Positions 18,749 to 28,641 of a DNA stretch of 64,000 nt are shown in pieces (position 1 is the first letter of the stretch; every line of letters begins with the position of its first letter). The notes under the pieces are model-generated. The model searched no databases. It had not been told where the DNA came from and worked only from the letters and a program-made list of their open reading frames with translations. Location: the NCBI RefSeq assembly GCF_947492555.1, contig NZ_CANLNE010000002.1, forward strand, positions 983,501 through 1,047,500, read 5' to 3'. Origin of the DNA: an uncultured Roseobacter sp. GTDB lineage: Bacteria > Pseudomonadota > Alphaproteobacteria > Rhodobacterales > Rhodobacteraceae. Both the position numbers and the translations under genes were made by a program.

Positions 18749-19321
18749 TTAGCGGTTCGCACCCGGAACCCAGAGCACGTCATCCTTACCATCGTTGTTG
18801 GCCATGCGGGCCGCGACGAAAAACCAGTCGCTCAACCGGTTCAGATATTTCACTGCTGCCGGGTTGATGGATTCCATCGTTGCCAGCTCAACGCTTAGCC
18901 GCTCAGCTCTCCGGGCAACGGTCCGGCACACATGCAGATGCGCGGCAAGTTTCGCGCCACCGGGCAGAATAAAGCTGCGCAGGGGGTCCAGCTTTGCGTT
19001 CATCGCATCGATTTCGGATTCCAGCCGCGCCACCTGTGCGTCGACCATGCGCAGGGGAGGATACTCCGCCTCTGCATCCTGTTCCATGTCCGGGCGACAG
19101 AGATCGGCACCCAGATCAAAAAGGTCGTTCTGAATGCGGCTCAGCGCGTCATCGACATCATCGGTGGCTTCAAGCCGGGCCACGCCAACAAAGGAGTTCA
19201 ATTCATCAGCGGTGCCATAGGCCGTCACGCGGGATGCGTGTTTGGCGACACGTGCGCCATTGCCTAGCGCGGTCTCGCCCGCATCGCCGGTTTTGGTGTA
19301 AATCTTGTTAAGAACGACCAT
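18749..19321 (-). CDS. Cob(I)yrinic acid a,c-diamide adenosyltransferase, PduO type
   Basis: A 190-residue protein starting MVVLNKIYTKTGDAGETAL, the ATP-binding N-terminal motif of PduO/MMAB adenosyltransferases. VTAYGTADELNSFVG, LPGG, CRTVARRAER and LNRLSDWFFVAAR follow in order. It transfers the adenosyl group of ATP to cob(I)alamin to give adenosylcobalamin, the cofactor of ethylmalonyl-CoA and methylmalonyl-CoA mutases. This fits the acyl-CoA genes around it. GGGAGG lies about 10 bases before the ATG. Confidence 0.93.
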   Translation of the reverse strand: MVVLNKIYTKTGDAGETALGNGARVAKHASRVTAYGTADELNSFVGVARLEATDDVDDALSRIQNDLFDLGADLCRPDMEQDAEAEYPPLRMVDAQVARLESEIDAMNAKLDPLRSFILPGGAKLAAHLHVCRTVARRAERLSVELATMESINPAAVKYLNRLSDWFFVAARMANNDGKDDVLWVPGANR

Positions 19322-19339
19322 GTGACGTCAGCCTCCCTT

Positions 19340-19531
19340 TCAGCGCAGATAGACATAGATCACGATGAGGATCACCGCGACAAATTGCGCGCCAATCCGG
19401 TAGCGCATCAGCTTGTTGGCGTTCTTCTTGTTGAAGGCGCCACCCCCCGCGAAGCCGCCAAGCCCGAGCATCAGGACGACGACGACGGCGAGGCAGGCGA
19501 GTATGATCAGCACGAATAATGGGTCACCCAC
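19340..19531 (-). CDS. Small twin-transmembrane protein, HIG1-like
   Basis: A 63-residue protein with a GTG start and AGGA about 9 to 10 bases upstream. Two hydrophobic helices (about 5-28 and 45-62) are joined by a basic Gly/Asn-rich loop GGGAFNKKNANKLMRYRIG. Very similar small proteins are widespread in alphaproteobacteria as twin-transmembrane or HIG1-domain proteins, related to factors that associate with respiratory complexes; the bacterial function is not established. It is 18 bases downstream of the adenosyltransferase on the same strand. Confidence 0.75.
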   Translation of the reverse strand: MGDPLFVLIILACLAVVVVLMLGLGGFAGGGAFNKKNANKLMRYRIGAQFVAVILIVIYVYLR

Positions 19532-19611
19532 GGCATTTTCCTTTTCTGTCCCAGCAGCACATGTAGAGGGGTGTGCGGGAAAAGCGAACCGGTTTTGCGC
19601 GAAGTGCTGCG

Positions 19612-20442
19612 TCAGCCTCTCGACAGCACCCAGTCGAGCGCCCGTGTCGGTAGCACGCGGCGCAACAGCCCCATAGCATACGTTGGCGCTGTCACGTAGT
19701 ATCGTGCCTGTGGCCGGGAAGCTTCGCAGGCGTGAATGAGTTTTTCCAGGACAGCCGTCGGGGGCAGTTCAAAGGGGTCCGGCCCGCGGCTTTCATACAG
19801 GCGCTTGTTCAACCCGTTTTCATATTGTGTCCGGCGGGCAGAGGCGCGCCAGTCGATCCAATTTTCAAAATGGATCACCGCGTTCTCGCGAATTTTGGAC
19901 GTTACGGGACCCGGCTCGATCAGGATGACATCGACCGGCGTGTCGCGCATTTCGATCCGGAGCGTGTCCGTCAGCCCTTCGAGCGCAAACTTTGTCGCGT
20001 TGTAGGCCCCTCGCCAGGGCATCGTCACAAAGCCAAGTACGGAGGAGCATTGTACGATGCGGCCATGGCCCTGCTGTCGCATGACGGGGATCACAGCGCG
20101 GGTCAGGTGGTGCCAGCCAAAAAAATTGGCCTCAAAGATTGCGCGCAGCGCGTCCGTGGGCAGGTCTTCCACAGCACCAGGTGTTCCATGCGCGCCGTTG
20201 TTAAAGAGAACATCTAGTGTGCCGCCTGTTGCCGAGAGCACCTCCGCAAGGGCGGCGTCAATCGTGGTGCTGTCGGTGTAGTCCAGAAGAGGGCTTTCAA
20301 ACCCCTCTGCCTGAAGGCGCTCGCAGTCTTCGGGTTGGCGGCAGGCCGCAAAGACGCGCCACCCCTGGGCACGCATGCCCACGGCCGCACAATACCCTAT
20401 GCCCGATGAACAGCCGGTGATGAGTATGGATTTCTGCGCCAT
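19612..20442 (-). CDS. Short-chain dehydrogenase/reductase
   Basis: A 276-residue classical SDR. The NAD(P) motif is TGCSSGIGY near the N terminus, then FNNGAHGTPG (NNAG equivalent). The catalytic Ser lies in QCSSVLGF and YNATK is the YxxxK pair. PGPV follows. The arginine after the first strands (AACRQPEDCERL) suggests NADP preference. The substrate is unknown; the closest general class is retinol/steroid-type SDRs of about this length. Confidence 0.9.
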   Translation of the reverse strand: MAQKSILITGCSSGIGYCAAVGMRAQGWRVFAACRQPEDCERLQAEGFESPLLDYTDSTTIDAALAEVLSATGGTLDVLFNNGAHGTPGAVEDLPTDALRAIFEANFFGWHHLTRAVIPVMRQQGHGRIVQCSSVLGFVTMPWRGAYNATKFALEGLTDTLRIEMRDTPVDVILIEPGPVTSKIRENAVIHFENWIDWRASARRTQYENGLNKRLYESRGPDPFELPPTAVLEKLIHACEASRPQARYYVTAPTYAMGLLRRVLPTRALDWVLSRG

Positions 20443-20500
20443 GTGCCCCCTCTGCGATTTCCGGGTTCAGCAATCGCAACTTGGGGCGAGGGGTGCAACC

Positions 20501-21103
20501 CTATCCGCTTGTCAGGAGGAACTCTGCAATCCAGCCGTCCGGACCACCCGCGACAGGGCGCAGTTTTACCCAGCCGGTGCCGTCATCCTGCAGCACTTCG
20601 ACTTCGGTATCCTGGTCCAGCTGCGCGACGACATCGAAACCCGTGCCTGGTCCACCGCGCAGATTCACAAGCGTACCGGAGACATAGCGTACATCCCGCG
20701 TCTGCGTGACAGCGGCAGAGGACGCCTGCGCAGTATTGCCCGGGAAAATGATACTCGGCAGCAGAACGCCGCTATCGGATGGGTTTCTGAAGGTCACATT
20801 GGTCACCGAAGTGGGTGCCGTGAGTGAAGTAGCATTGCGAGATGATGTGCGCGCTTCGGGTTCTTCTTCTTCGAGCACCGTGCTGAGCGATGTCAGGTTC
20901 AGCGACATACGGGTCACTTCCTCTTCACTCTGACCTGCCGGTTCCGCCTGTGCAGTCTGAATATCCTGTGCGGAAATGTCGGCGCCACTTCTTGAGAGAA
21001 CTGCTGCATTTCTGGAAGCGATCGGATCAAATTCCGCCCCCCCGCTCATTTCATAGAAGGCGAACCCCAAAAACCCGAAACTCAAGAAAATGAATCGCTT
21101 CAT
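20501..21103 (-). CDS. Secreted SH3b-domain protein
   Basis: I place the start at 21103, where GAGGG is 8 bases upstream. The 200-residue protein begins MKRFIFLSFGFLGFAFYEMSG, a signal peptide or N-terminal anchor. A low-complexity linker of about 100 residues rich in Ser, Thr and Glu follows. The C-terminal 65 residues (RYVSGTLVNLRGGPGTGFDV, then a DDGTGWVKLRPVAGGPDGWI segment) form a bacterial SH3 domain, which usually binds cell-wall peptides. It is divergent from parC. Function beyond envelope location is not visible. Confidence 0.82.
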   Translation of the reverse strand: MKRFIFLSFGFLGFAFYEMSGGAEFDPIASRNAAVLSRSGADISAQDIQTAQAEPAGQSEEEVTRMSLNLTSLSTVLEEEEPEARTSSRNATSLTAPTSVTNVTFRNPSDSGVLLPSIIFPGNTAQASSAAVTQTRDVRYVSGTLVNLRGGPGTGFDVVAQLDQDTEVEVLQDDGTGWVKLRPVAGGPDGWIAEFLLTSG

Positions 21104-21307
21104 AGAAAAAACCCTCGTTACAACTTCTGTCAGTCTAACACATTTCGACACCATTTGGGTCCATAACAATCGAATTTGATTTCGGGGAGTGGGAAATGGC
21201 GATGCAAAACCTCACTTTCAGACTGTTGCGCTGTCGTCACATCGGGGTCGCGCCTTTTCTGCCACAACGCGCTTGTTCGGGCGCAAACGGGGCGCTACAC
21301 AGCCTCA

Positions 21308-23611
21308 ATGGCCGACGATATTGATACTCCCGACATCCCGCCCGCCGATGTGTCCGAACCCCTGCGTCGGGCGCTGGGGGAGCGCTATCTGACCTATGCG
21401 CTCAGCACGATCATGCACCGGGCCCTGCCGGACGCGCGGGATGGATTGAAGCCTGTGCATCGCCGTATTCTCTATGCGATGCGGGAACTCCGTCTGACGT
21501 CGTCGGGCGGTTTTCGCAAATCGGCCAAGATTTCCGGCGATGTTATGGGCAACTATCACCCGCATGGAGATGCCGCGATCTACGATGCGATGGCGCGGCT
21601 GGCGCAGGACTTCAACGTGCGCTACCCGCTGGTCGACGGGCAGGGGAATTTCGGTAACATCGATGGCGACAACCCTGCGGCCAGTCGGTACACCGAAGCG
21701 CGGATGACCGCCGTGGCCGAGGCTATGCTCGAAGGGCTGAATGAAAACGCCGTCGATTTCCGCGAGAATTACGATGGCACCCTAACCGAACCGGTGGTGT
21801 TGCCTGCGCAGTTTCCCAACCTGCTGGCCAATGGCTCGTCCGGGATTGCGGTGGGGATGGCGACGAACATCCCGCCGCACAACATCGCAGAGCTTTGCGA
21901 CGCCTGCATTCACCTGATCAAGACGCCTGATGCGCGGGATGACACGTTGCTGAACTACGTGCCAGGCCCCGATTTCCCGACCGGTGGCGTGATCGTCGAG
22001 CCGCCTGAAAACATTGCTACGGCGTATCGTACCGGGCGGGGTTCCTTCCGGTTGCGCTGCCGCTGGCAGGTCGAGGATCTTGGCCGCGGTCAATGGCAAA
22101 TCGTGGTCACGGAGATCCCCTATCAGGTTCAGAAATCGAAGCTGATCGAAAAGATCGCGGAGATCATCCAGACCAAGAAAATTCCCATCCTCGCCGATGT
22201 ACGCGACGAATCCGCCGATGATGTGCGCATGATCATCGAGCCCCGGTCGCGGTCCGTCGATCCTGAGGTGCTGATGGGCATGCTGTTCCGGAACTGCGAT
22301 CTCGAGGTGCGGTTCTCGCTCAACATGAACGTGCTGATTGACGGGCTGACGCCCAAGGTCTGCTCGATGAAGGAGGTGCTGCGCGCCTTCCTCGACCATC
22401 GGCAGGAAGTCCTGATCCGCCGTTCCGAGCACCGGTTGGAGAAAATCGACCACCGTCTGGAAGTGCTCGAAGGCTTCATCATTGCCTTCCTCAATCTCGA
22501 CCGGGTCATCGACATCATTCGGTATGATGACGATCCAAAGGCCGCCCTCATGCGTGAGGATTGGGGTAAGACGCATACGCGTGCCACCGATGAAAGCGAT
22601 TATGTGACCCCGGCCCCGGGGGAGGGCGAGTTGAGCGAGGTGCAGGCCGAGGCGATCCTCAACATGCGTCTGCGGTCCCTTCGGCGTCTGGAAGAGATGG
22701 AATTGCTGCGCGAGCAATCCGCTTTGATGGAGGAACGTGCGGGCCTTGAGGATTTGCTGGAAAACCCAGGCCTGCAGTGGGACAGCATCACGGCGCAATT
22801 GCGCGAGACCAAGAAACAGTTCGGCAAGGACTACGAAGGCGGCGCGCGGCGCACGACCTTTGCCGAAGGGGCTGTGATCGAAGATGTCCCCATCGAGGCG
22901 ATGATCGACCGCGAACCCATCACCGTGGTCTGTTCGCAGATGGGTTGGGTGCGCGCGATGACCGGTCACATCGACCTGAACCGCGAGTTGAAGTTCAAGG
23001 ATGGCGACGGTCCCCGCTTCATTTTCCACGCGGAGACGACGGACCGATTGCTGGTCTTTGGCTCCAACGGTCGGTTCTACACGGTCTCCGCCGCCAATCT
23101 GCCCGGCGGTCGCGGCATGGGCGAGCCTCTGCGCCTGATGGTCGATCTGCCGAACGAGGCCGAGATCGTGACCATTCTGACCCATCAGTCGGGTCGCAGA
23201 TTGCTTGTCGCGTCGAGTGCCGGGGACGGGTTCGTGGTGCCCGAAGATGATGTCGTGGCACAGACCCGCAGTGGCAAACAGGTACTCAACGTCCGCGGCG
23301 AGACCCGTGCGCTGGTGTGCAAGCCGGTGACGGGCGACAGCGTGGCGGTTGTGGGCGAAAACCGCAAAGTGTTGGTTTTCGGATTGGATGAACTGCCCGA
23401 GATGGGACGCGGCAAGGGTGTTCGGTTGCAAAAGTACAAGGACGGCGGTCTGTCCGATGCGGCCACGTTCGAGCGTGCAGAAGGCCTGAGTTGGCAGGAT
23501 CCGGCAGGGCGGACAAGAACGGAGGCCGCGTTAGACGAGTGGACCGGCAAACGTGCCAGCGCCGGTCGCATGGCGCCCCGCGGCTTCCCGCGCGACAACA
23601 AGTTCACCTGA
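21308..23611 (+). CDS. parC: DNA topoisomerase IV subunit A
   Basis: I place the start at 21308 ([12 protein letters not shown]); the frame is open 44 codons further upstream but that part lacks family similarity. The 767-residue protein has the breakage-reunion domain with active-site Tyr128 in ASRYTEARM and the region [15 protein letters not shown]. The C-terminal beta-propeller is short, with [13 protein letters not shown] near the end, as in ParC rather than GyrA. It decatenates chromosomes with ParE. At the position equivalent to E. coli Ser80 it has Ala89, and at Glu84 it has Asp93. No clear ribosome site precedes the ATG. Confidence 0.95.
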   Translation: MADDIDTPDIPPADVSEPLRRALGERYLTYALSTIMHRALPDARDGLKPVHRRILYAMRELRLTSSGGFRKSAKISGDVMGNYHPHGDAAIYDAMARLAQDFNVRYPLVDGQGNFGNIDGDNPAASRYTEARMTAVAEAMLEGLNENAVDFRENYDGTLTEPVVLPAQFPNLLANGSSGIAVGMATNIPPHNIAELCDACIHLIKTPDARDDTLLNYVPGPDFPTGGVIVEPPENIATAYRTGRGSFRLRCRWQVEDLGRGQWQIVVTEIPYQVQKSKLIEKIAEIIQTKKIPILADVRDESADDVRMIIEPRSRSVDPEVLMGMLFRNCDLEVRFSLNMNVLIDGLTPKVCSMKEVLRAFLDHRQEVLIRRSEHRLEKIDHRLEVLEGFIIAFLNLDRVIDIIRYDDDPKAALMREDWGKTHTRATDESDYVTPAPGEGELSEVQAEAILNMRLRSLRRLEEMELLREQSALMEERAGLEDLLENPGLQWDSITAQLRETKKQFGKDYEGGARRTTFAEGAVIEDVPIEAMIDREPITVVCSQMGWVRAMTGHIDLNRELKFKDGDGPRFIFHAETTDRLLVFGSNGRFYTVSAANLPGGRGMGEPLRLMVDLPNEAEIVTILTHQSGRRLLVASSAGDGFVVPEDDVVAQTRSGKQVLNVRGETRALVCKPVTGDSVAVVGENRKVLVFGLDELPEMGRGKGVRLQKYKDGGLSDAATFERAEGLSWQDPAGRTRTEAALDEWTGKRASAGRMAPRGFPRDNKFT

Positions 23612-23707
23612 AACGCTCAGCTTTCGGCGGGGCTTTTACGCATCGGTTTTGCGTTTGAGCCACGGGCGACAGGCAGCGAAAGTCTCTCAGATAGCAGGTG
23701 ACATAAT

Positions 23708-25087
23708 CTAGACCGGGTCTGCCATGAGCCAGACGCCGCCTTCGGGCCGCAGGGTCAGGATCATGACCGGTTTCGGGTCCCGGCCGGGCACGGGTCGGAA
23801 GCGAAACCGCGACAGCAAGGTGGCGAGGATGATTACCGCCTCCTGCATCGCAAAACTCGCCCCGATGCAGATGCGCGGGCCGTCTCCAAACGGCAGATAG
23901 GCATAGCGGTCGATGGCTTTTCGGTCTGCGAACCTGTCGGGATCGAACTCATCCGGGGCATTCCAAAGCAGTTTGTGCCGTCCCAGCGCGTAGATCGGAA
24001 TCATCACCGTGTCACCGGGCCGGATGTCGGCACCGCTCAGATCATCCGCTTTTTGCGCCGTGCGCGACACAACACCTGCGGGTGGGTAAAGCCGCAAAGC
24101 TTCCTCCACGATCTGCCGGATATAGGGAAGATTATCCAGATCGTCGCCTGTTGCGGCGCGTCCCTGCAGCACGTTTCTGGCCTCGTCCCGGGCCCGTTCC
24201 TGGACCGCCTGGTCGAAAGCACAGAGGTAGAGTGACCACGCGAGCGTCAACGCGGTGGTCTCATGACCGGCCACGATGAAGGTCAGCAGATTGTCCCGCA
24301 GCTCAGCCACATTCATGCGGCGTTTCGTTTTCGGGTCTTCCCCGGCGAGGAGCAGATCCAGCAGGTCGGGTAGAGAGCCCGGCCCGCGCGCCGCCCTGGC
24401 TTCAATGGCGGCATCCGCATCGCGGCGCATCTGCTCCATTGACTGGGTGGAAAGAACCCGTGCCGGGCGCGGCATCCAATCCGGTGCGCCCAGAACATCA
24501 AGAAGCGAAACGCGTCCAGCATCGGCGATATAGGCATCGATTGCGCGGTGAATGGCGGCACGATCAAAACTGCCATCGCCGCTGAAGGTGACCTCCGAGA
24601 TGACGTCGAAGGTGGCCTTGACCATTTCGTCCAAAAGATTGACCGCCTGCGGGCCTGCCTGCCCGATGCGCTCCGCGCTGCGCTCGGCTGCGGCTGTCAT
24701 CACACCTGAGAGGTTCCGGACATTGCGATGGGAGAAAACCGGTGCCGCAAGGCGTCGTTGCCAGCGCCAGTGCGCGCCTTCCGCGATGAACAGCGACTCG
24801 CCCACTGCAGGACGCAACAGGTTTTTGGTGACGACTGACTTTGGGTAATCGTCGACCCGATCCAGTAGCATCCGTCGAATGGCAGGCGGGTCCATGATCA
24901 TATGCCAGCGTTTGGCGGTGCGGCCTGACACAACAGGCTCTTGCGTGGCAATCTCGGGAATGATGTTCAGGATATTCTCGCGCATGCGTGCAAAGCTGCG
25001 CAACACGCCCAACTCTTCACGCACCAGCGCGACCCTTACGGGCAGGCGGACATGTTCATCGTGCCGGATATCTTTTGGGAGGTGCAT
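23708..25087 (-). CDS. Cytochrome P450
   Basis: A soluble-type P450 of about 459 residues, taking ATG 25087 (MHLPKDIRHDE); the frame is open further upstream and no ribosome site is obvious, so the start is uncertain. Visible motifs in order are the I-helix FIVAGHETTALTLAW, ExxR in EEALRLYPP, and the heme loop FGDGPRICIGASFAMQEA with the Cys ligand. P450s oxidise a hydrophobic substrate with electrons from a ferredoxin; no redox partner gene is adjacent. It is divergent from the lipoprotein at 25200. Substrate unknown. Confidence 0.93.
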   Translation of the reverse strand: MHLPKDIRHDEHVRLPVRVALVREELGVLRSFARMRENILNIIPEIATQEPVVSGRTAKRWHMIMDPPAIRRMLLDRVDDYPKSVVTKNLLRPAVGESLFIAEGAHWRWQRRLAAPVFSHRNVRNLSGVMTAAAERSAERIGQAGPQAVNLLDEMVKATFDVISEVTFSGDGSFDRAAIHRAIDAYIADAGRVSLLDVLGAPDWMPRPARVLSTQSMEQMRRDADAAIEARAARGPGSLPDLLDLLLAGEDPKTKRRMNVAELRDNLLTFIVAGHETTALTLAWSLYLCAFDQAVQERARDEARNVLQGRAATGDDLDNLPYIRQIVEEALRLYPPAGVVSRTAQKADDLSGADIRPGDTVMIPIYALGRHKLLWNAPDEFDPDRFADRKAIDRYAYLPFGDGPRICIGASFAMQEAVIILATLLSRFRFRPVPGRDPKPVMILTLRPEGGVWLMADPV

Positions 25088-25199
25088 GGTGCATAGATAG
25101 TGCCGGGCGCATGGTGGTCCACCGAATGGTCCGGATGGATTGCGCGTTGGGAAGGCTTGGGCTAGGCAGGGTGCCAACAAAAAGGCATCGGGGTGCACT

Positions 25200-25820
25200 A
25201 TGATCAGGCGTATCGGACTACTCATGGCAGGTTTGGCGCTGGCTGCCTGCACAGGTGCCAAGGACCTTGACGCGCCGCTTGTCCCACTTGGCGATTTCAG
25301 CCTTGGGCACAATGTGGTCGTCGCGCCCAAGGTTCAGACCACCGCCGCGGTGAGCCGCGAGGTGCCCAAGGAAGAATTAGTCGCCTCATTACAGTCCGCC
25401 ATTGCCGAGCGGTTTGATCGATACGAGGGCACCAAGGATTATCACTTCGGCGTCAGCATTGAAGGGTATGTGCTGGCCAAGCGGGGTGTTCCCGTGGTGG
25501 CCGCGCCCAAGTCGGCGATGATCATCCGTCTGACGGTCTGGGACGATGCGCGGGGCGTGAAGCTCAACGAAGAGCCCGAGCAATTGACCGTGCTGGAGAC
25601 CCTGGACGGGGAAAGCATCGTCGGAACGGGCTGGAGCCAGTCAGCCGAGACGCAGCTTCTGAACCTGTCGCGGAATACGGCACAGGCCATTGAAAACTAC
25701 CTGGTCAAGATGAAAGCTGAAGAGGGCTGGTTCCAAGATGTGCCCGGCACGGCGTCGCTCGAAAACGGCGAAGCCTCGCCGAGTGTGATCGAAGAGAAAC
25801 TGGTCACAGCGACCGAATAG
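25200..25820 (+). CDS. Putative lipoprotein, uncharacterised
   Basis: A 206-residue protein starting at ATG 25200 (MIRRIGLLMAGLALAACTG), a signal peptide with lipobox LAAC. The mature part contains DFSLGHNVVVAPKVQTT and an alternating-hydrophobic central region. LSRNTAQAIENYLVK and an acidic tail are near the end. I do not recognise a named family. It lies 112 bases upstream of the P450 start in divergent orientation and 109 bases before tuf. An envelope lipoprotein role is inferred only from the lipobox. Confidence 0.78.
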   Translation: MIRRIGLLMAGLALAACTGAKDLDAPLVPLGDFSLGHNVVVAPKVQTTAAVSREVPKEELVASLQSAIAERFDRYEGTKDYHFGVSIEGYVLAKRGVPVVAAPKSAMIIRLTVWDDARGVKLNEEPEQLTVLETLDGESIVGTGWSQSAETQLLNLSRNTAQAIENYLVKMKAEEGWFQDVPGTASLENGEASPSVIEEKLVTATE

Positions 25821-25839
25821 CACCGCGTCAACGTCGTGC

Positions 25840-25868
25840 TTGATTTTCCTGTCGCTTCGCAATACATC
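25840..25868 (+). promoter_or_regulatory. Candidate promoter of tuf copy 1
   Basis: TTGATT (25840-25845) and TACATC (25863-25868) are separated by 17 bases and lie 61 bases before the tuf start. The spacing is ideal and the match to sigma-70 boxes is moderate. Confidence 0.4.
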
Positions 25869-25929
25869 GCGCGCCATATGAAGAATGGGTCTGCGACGAC
25901 CCCCTGCAAGCAAAAGGGCGCCTCTCACC

Positions 25930-27105
<1,176 letters not shown>

Positions 27106-27241
27106 CACGGCAGGCGGGGTGAAAGCTCCGCACACCGCGTGGGTGTCGCCAGAGGCAGATGGTCCGCAGGATCAACGGGAGCAGAGACGCAACACCCGGT
27201 CGCTATCCAGGAAAACGGGCCCAGCCCCTCCTGAGAAACAG

Positions 27242-27276
27242 AAAAGAGCCACCGGCAAAACGGTGGCTCTTTTTTT
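27242..27276 (+). terminator. Rho-independent terminator after tuf copy 1
   Basis: A 13-bp inverted repeat AAAAGAGCCACCG / CGGTGGCTCTTTT with a GCAAAA loop and a run of seven or more T. It lies 137 bases past the tuf stop. The 240 bases between tuf and the small lipoprotein gene hold nothing else that I see. Confidence 0.92.
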
Positions 27277-27345
27277 GTGCTGCAACCTCCGAGGTCAGGC
27301 GCAACACCAGGTCCCGATTATGTCCGGTATCGGAAGCCTGCTAGG

Positions 27346-27495
27346 TCAGTACCGCGCTACGTCGGGCGCGGCCATGAATTGGACTGAGTCCCCCGGGCCT
27401 ATTGCAGCACCAGTGAGAGGGTATTGGCTCTGGTTCGCGCAGCCAGCCAGGATAATTCCGGCACCGGCGATGAATGAGATGAATTTCATATGCAT
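27346..27495 (-). CDS. Very small lipoprotein (49 aa)
   Basis: A short frame of 49 residues: MHMKFISFIAGAGIILAGCA, giving a signal peptide with lipobox LAGC, then a 30-residue tail with YPLTGAAIGPGDSVQF. AAGGA lies about 9 bases before the ATG at 27495, a good ribosome site, which supports a real gene. The size and layout resemble small entericidin-like or lysis-type lipoproteins, but there is no sequence match I can name. It lies on the opposite strand to all neighbours, between tuf and an acetyltransferase. Confidence 0.6.
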   Translation of the reverse strand: MHMKFISFIAGAGIILAGCANQSQYPLTGAAIGPGDSVQFMAAPDVARY

Positions 27496-27727
27496 AATGA
27501 TCGTCCTTAAAAAATACCGGGACACCAATTCCGGCGGGTCGTTGAATGCGCGGTAGAAACGCTTGGGCAGTACTGTCCGTCGTGCTGCGTGACCCCACAT
27601 TTGCCGATGGCTGCCGTAGCGTCAGTGAAGCGGATCACACTGATTGGGTTTTTTTTAAGATTTGTTGATTTTCTTGCCTGTGCAATTCGCTACAAGGCTC
27701 TCAACGCACCTTTTTCAGAGTGAGTTC

Positions 27728-28384
27728 ATGAGTTTTCCATCGCCAGACACAATCCACCCCGTCACGCTGCCGGATGGCGGCAAGCTTCCCAACAATGTCT
27801 TTCTCAAGGCGGTCATTGATCATCCGCGCATTGAGGTCGGGGAGTACACCTACGCCAATGATTTTAACCCACCTGCAGAGCCGTCTGGATGGGCGAGCCG
27901 GATCGCGCCGTATCTCTTCCCGATGTCCAGCGACAGACTGATCATCGGCAAGTTCGGGCAGTTTGCCCACGGCGTTCGGTTCATCACCCACGGGGCCAAT
28001 CATGACATGCGTGGGTTTTCGACTTTCCCCTTTGCCATTCACGATCCCGACCGTTTCGGTGCTTATGCAAGTGCGTTGCCGGAGGGGCGGGACACGGTTG
28101 TCGGCCATGATGTCTGGATCGGAGCCGATGCGCGGATCCTGCCCGGCGCACAGATCGGGTCTGGTGTCATTATCGGCACGGGGGCTGTCGTCGGCTGCAC
28201 GATCCCGGATTATGGCGTGGTAGTGGGCAATCCGGGCAAGGTGATCCGCCAGCGTTTCGATCCTGACGTGATTACCAGGTTGCTGGATCTCGCATGGTGG
28301 AATTGGCCCATCGAAAAGATCATGCTCCATGAGACGCTGATTACGGGCGCGGATATCGATGCGCTGGAAGCCGTGGCAGGATAA
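27728..28384 (+). CDS. CatB-like hexapeptide-repeat acyltransferase
   Basis: A 218-residue protein from ATG 27728 (MSFPSPDTIHPV). It has the left-handed beta-helix repeat pattern: LIIGKFGQFAHGVRFITHGA, then VVGHDVWIGADARILPGAQI, then GSGVIIGTGAVVGCTIPDYG. This is the arrangement of xenobiotic acetyltransferases such as CatB/VatD, with a likely catalytic His in the NHDM segment. The family includes chloramphenicol and streptogramin acetyltransferases, but many chromosomal members have unknown substrates. It lies 80 bases before tRNA-Trp. Confidence 0.85.
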   Translation: MSFPSPDTIHPVTLPDGGKLPNNVFLKAVIDHPRIEVGEYTYANDFNPPAEPSGWASRIAPYLFPMSSDRLIIGKFGQFAHGVRFITHGANHDMRGFSTFPFAIHDPDRFGAYASALPEGRDTVVGHDVWIGADARILPGAQIGSGVIIGTGAVVGCTIPDYGVVVGNPGKVIRQRFDPDVITRLLDLAWWNWPIEKIMLHETLITGADIDALEAVAG

Positions 28385-28423
28385 TCGCACGCCTCTTTTT
28401 CAGGTTTGACCTTGCGATCCCTC

Positions 28424-28452
28424 TTGAACCCGACCGCTTTTCCGACTACGCC
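28424..28452 (+). promoter_or_regulatory. Candidate promoter of tRNA-Trp
   Basis: TTGAAC (28424-28429), a 17-base spacer and TACGCC (28447-28452) lie 12 bases before the mature tRNA 5' end. The -10 match is weak. Confidence 0.35.
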
Positions 28453-28464
28453 ATCCCCCGGCAT

Positions 28465-28540
28465 AGGGGTTTAGCTCAGTTGGTAGAGCATCGGTCTCCA
28501 AAACCGAGGGTCGTGGGTTCGAGTCCCTCAGCCCCTGCCA
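28465..28540 (+). tRNA. tRNA-Trp (anticodon CCA)
   Basis: A 76-base cloverleaf. Acceptor AGGGGTT pairs with AGCCCCT (one U-G pair), and the D arm starts TAGCTCAGTTGG. The anticodon stem TCGGT/ACCGA holds the loop CTCCAAA, so the anticodon is CCA for tryptophan. The T arm contains GGTTCGAGTCC, then discriminator G and an encoded CCA. A single tRNA-Trp gene upstream of secE is a common arrangement in proteobacteria. Confidence 0.97.
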
Positions 28541-28641
28541 GCCTTACCGTCACATCCGCGCCATTTTTACGCCACCGAATGGTCAGAATCCTCCCTCACA
28601 AATGCCGCGTTGGGGATGAGATGAAACAGGTGGACTGACAT

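Noticed and set aside
21308-23611. ParC Ala89 as an acquired quinolone-resistance mutation
   Set aside because: The surrounding sequence is otherwise normal for the group and the change is probably ancestral.
27728-28384. CatB-like gene as a chloramphenicol resistance gene
   Set aside because: Chromosomal members of this hexapeptide family often have other substrates and nothing specific to chloramphenicol is visible.
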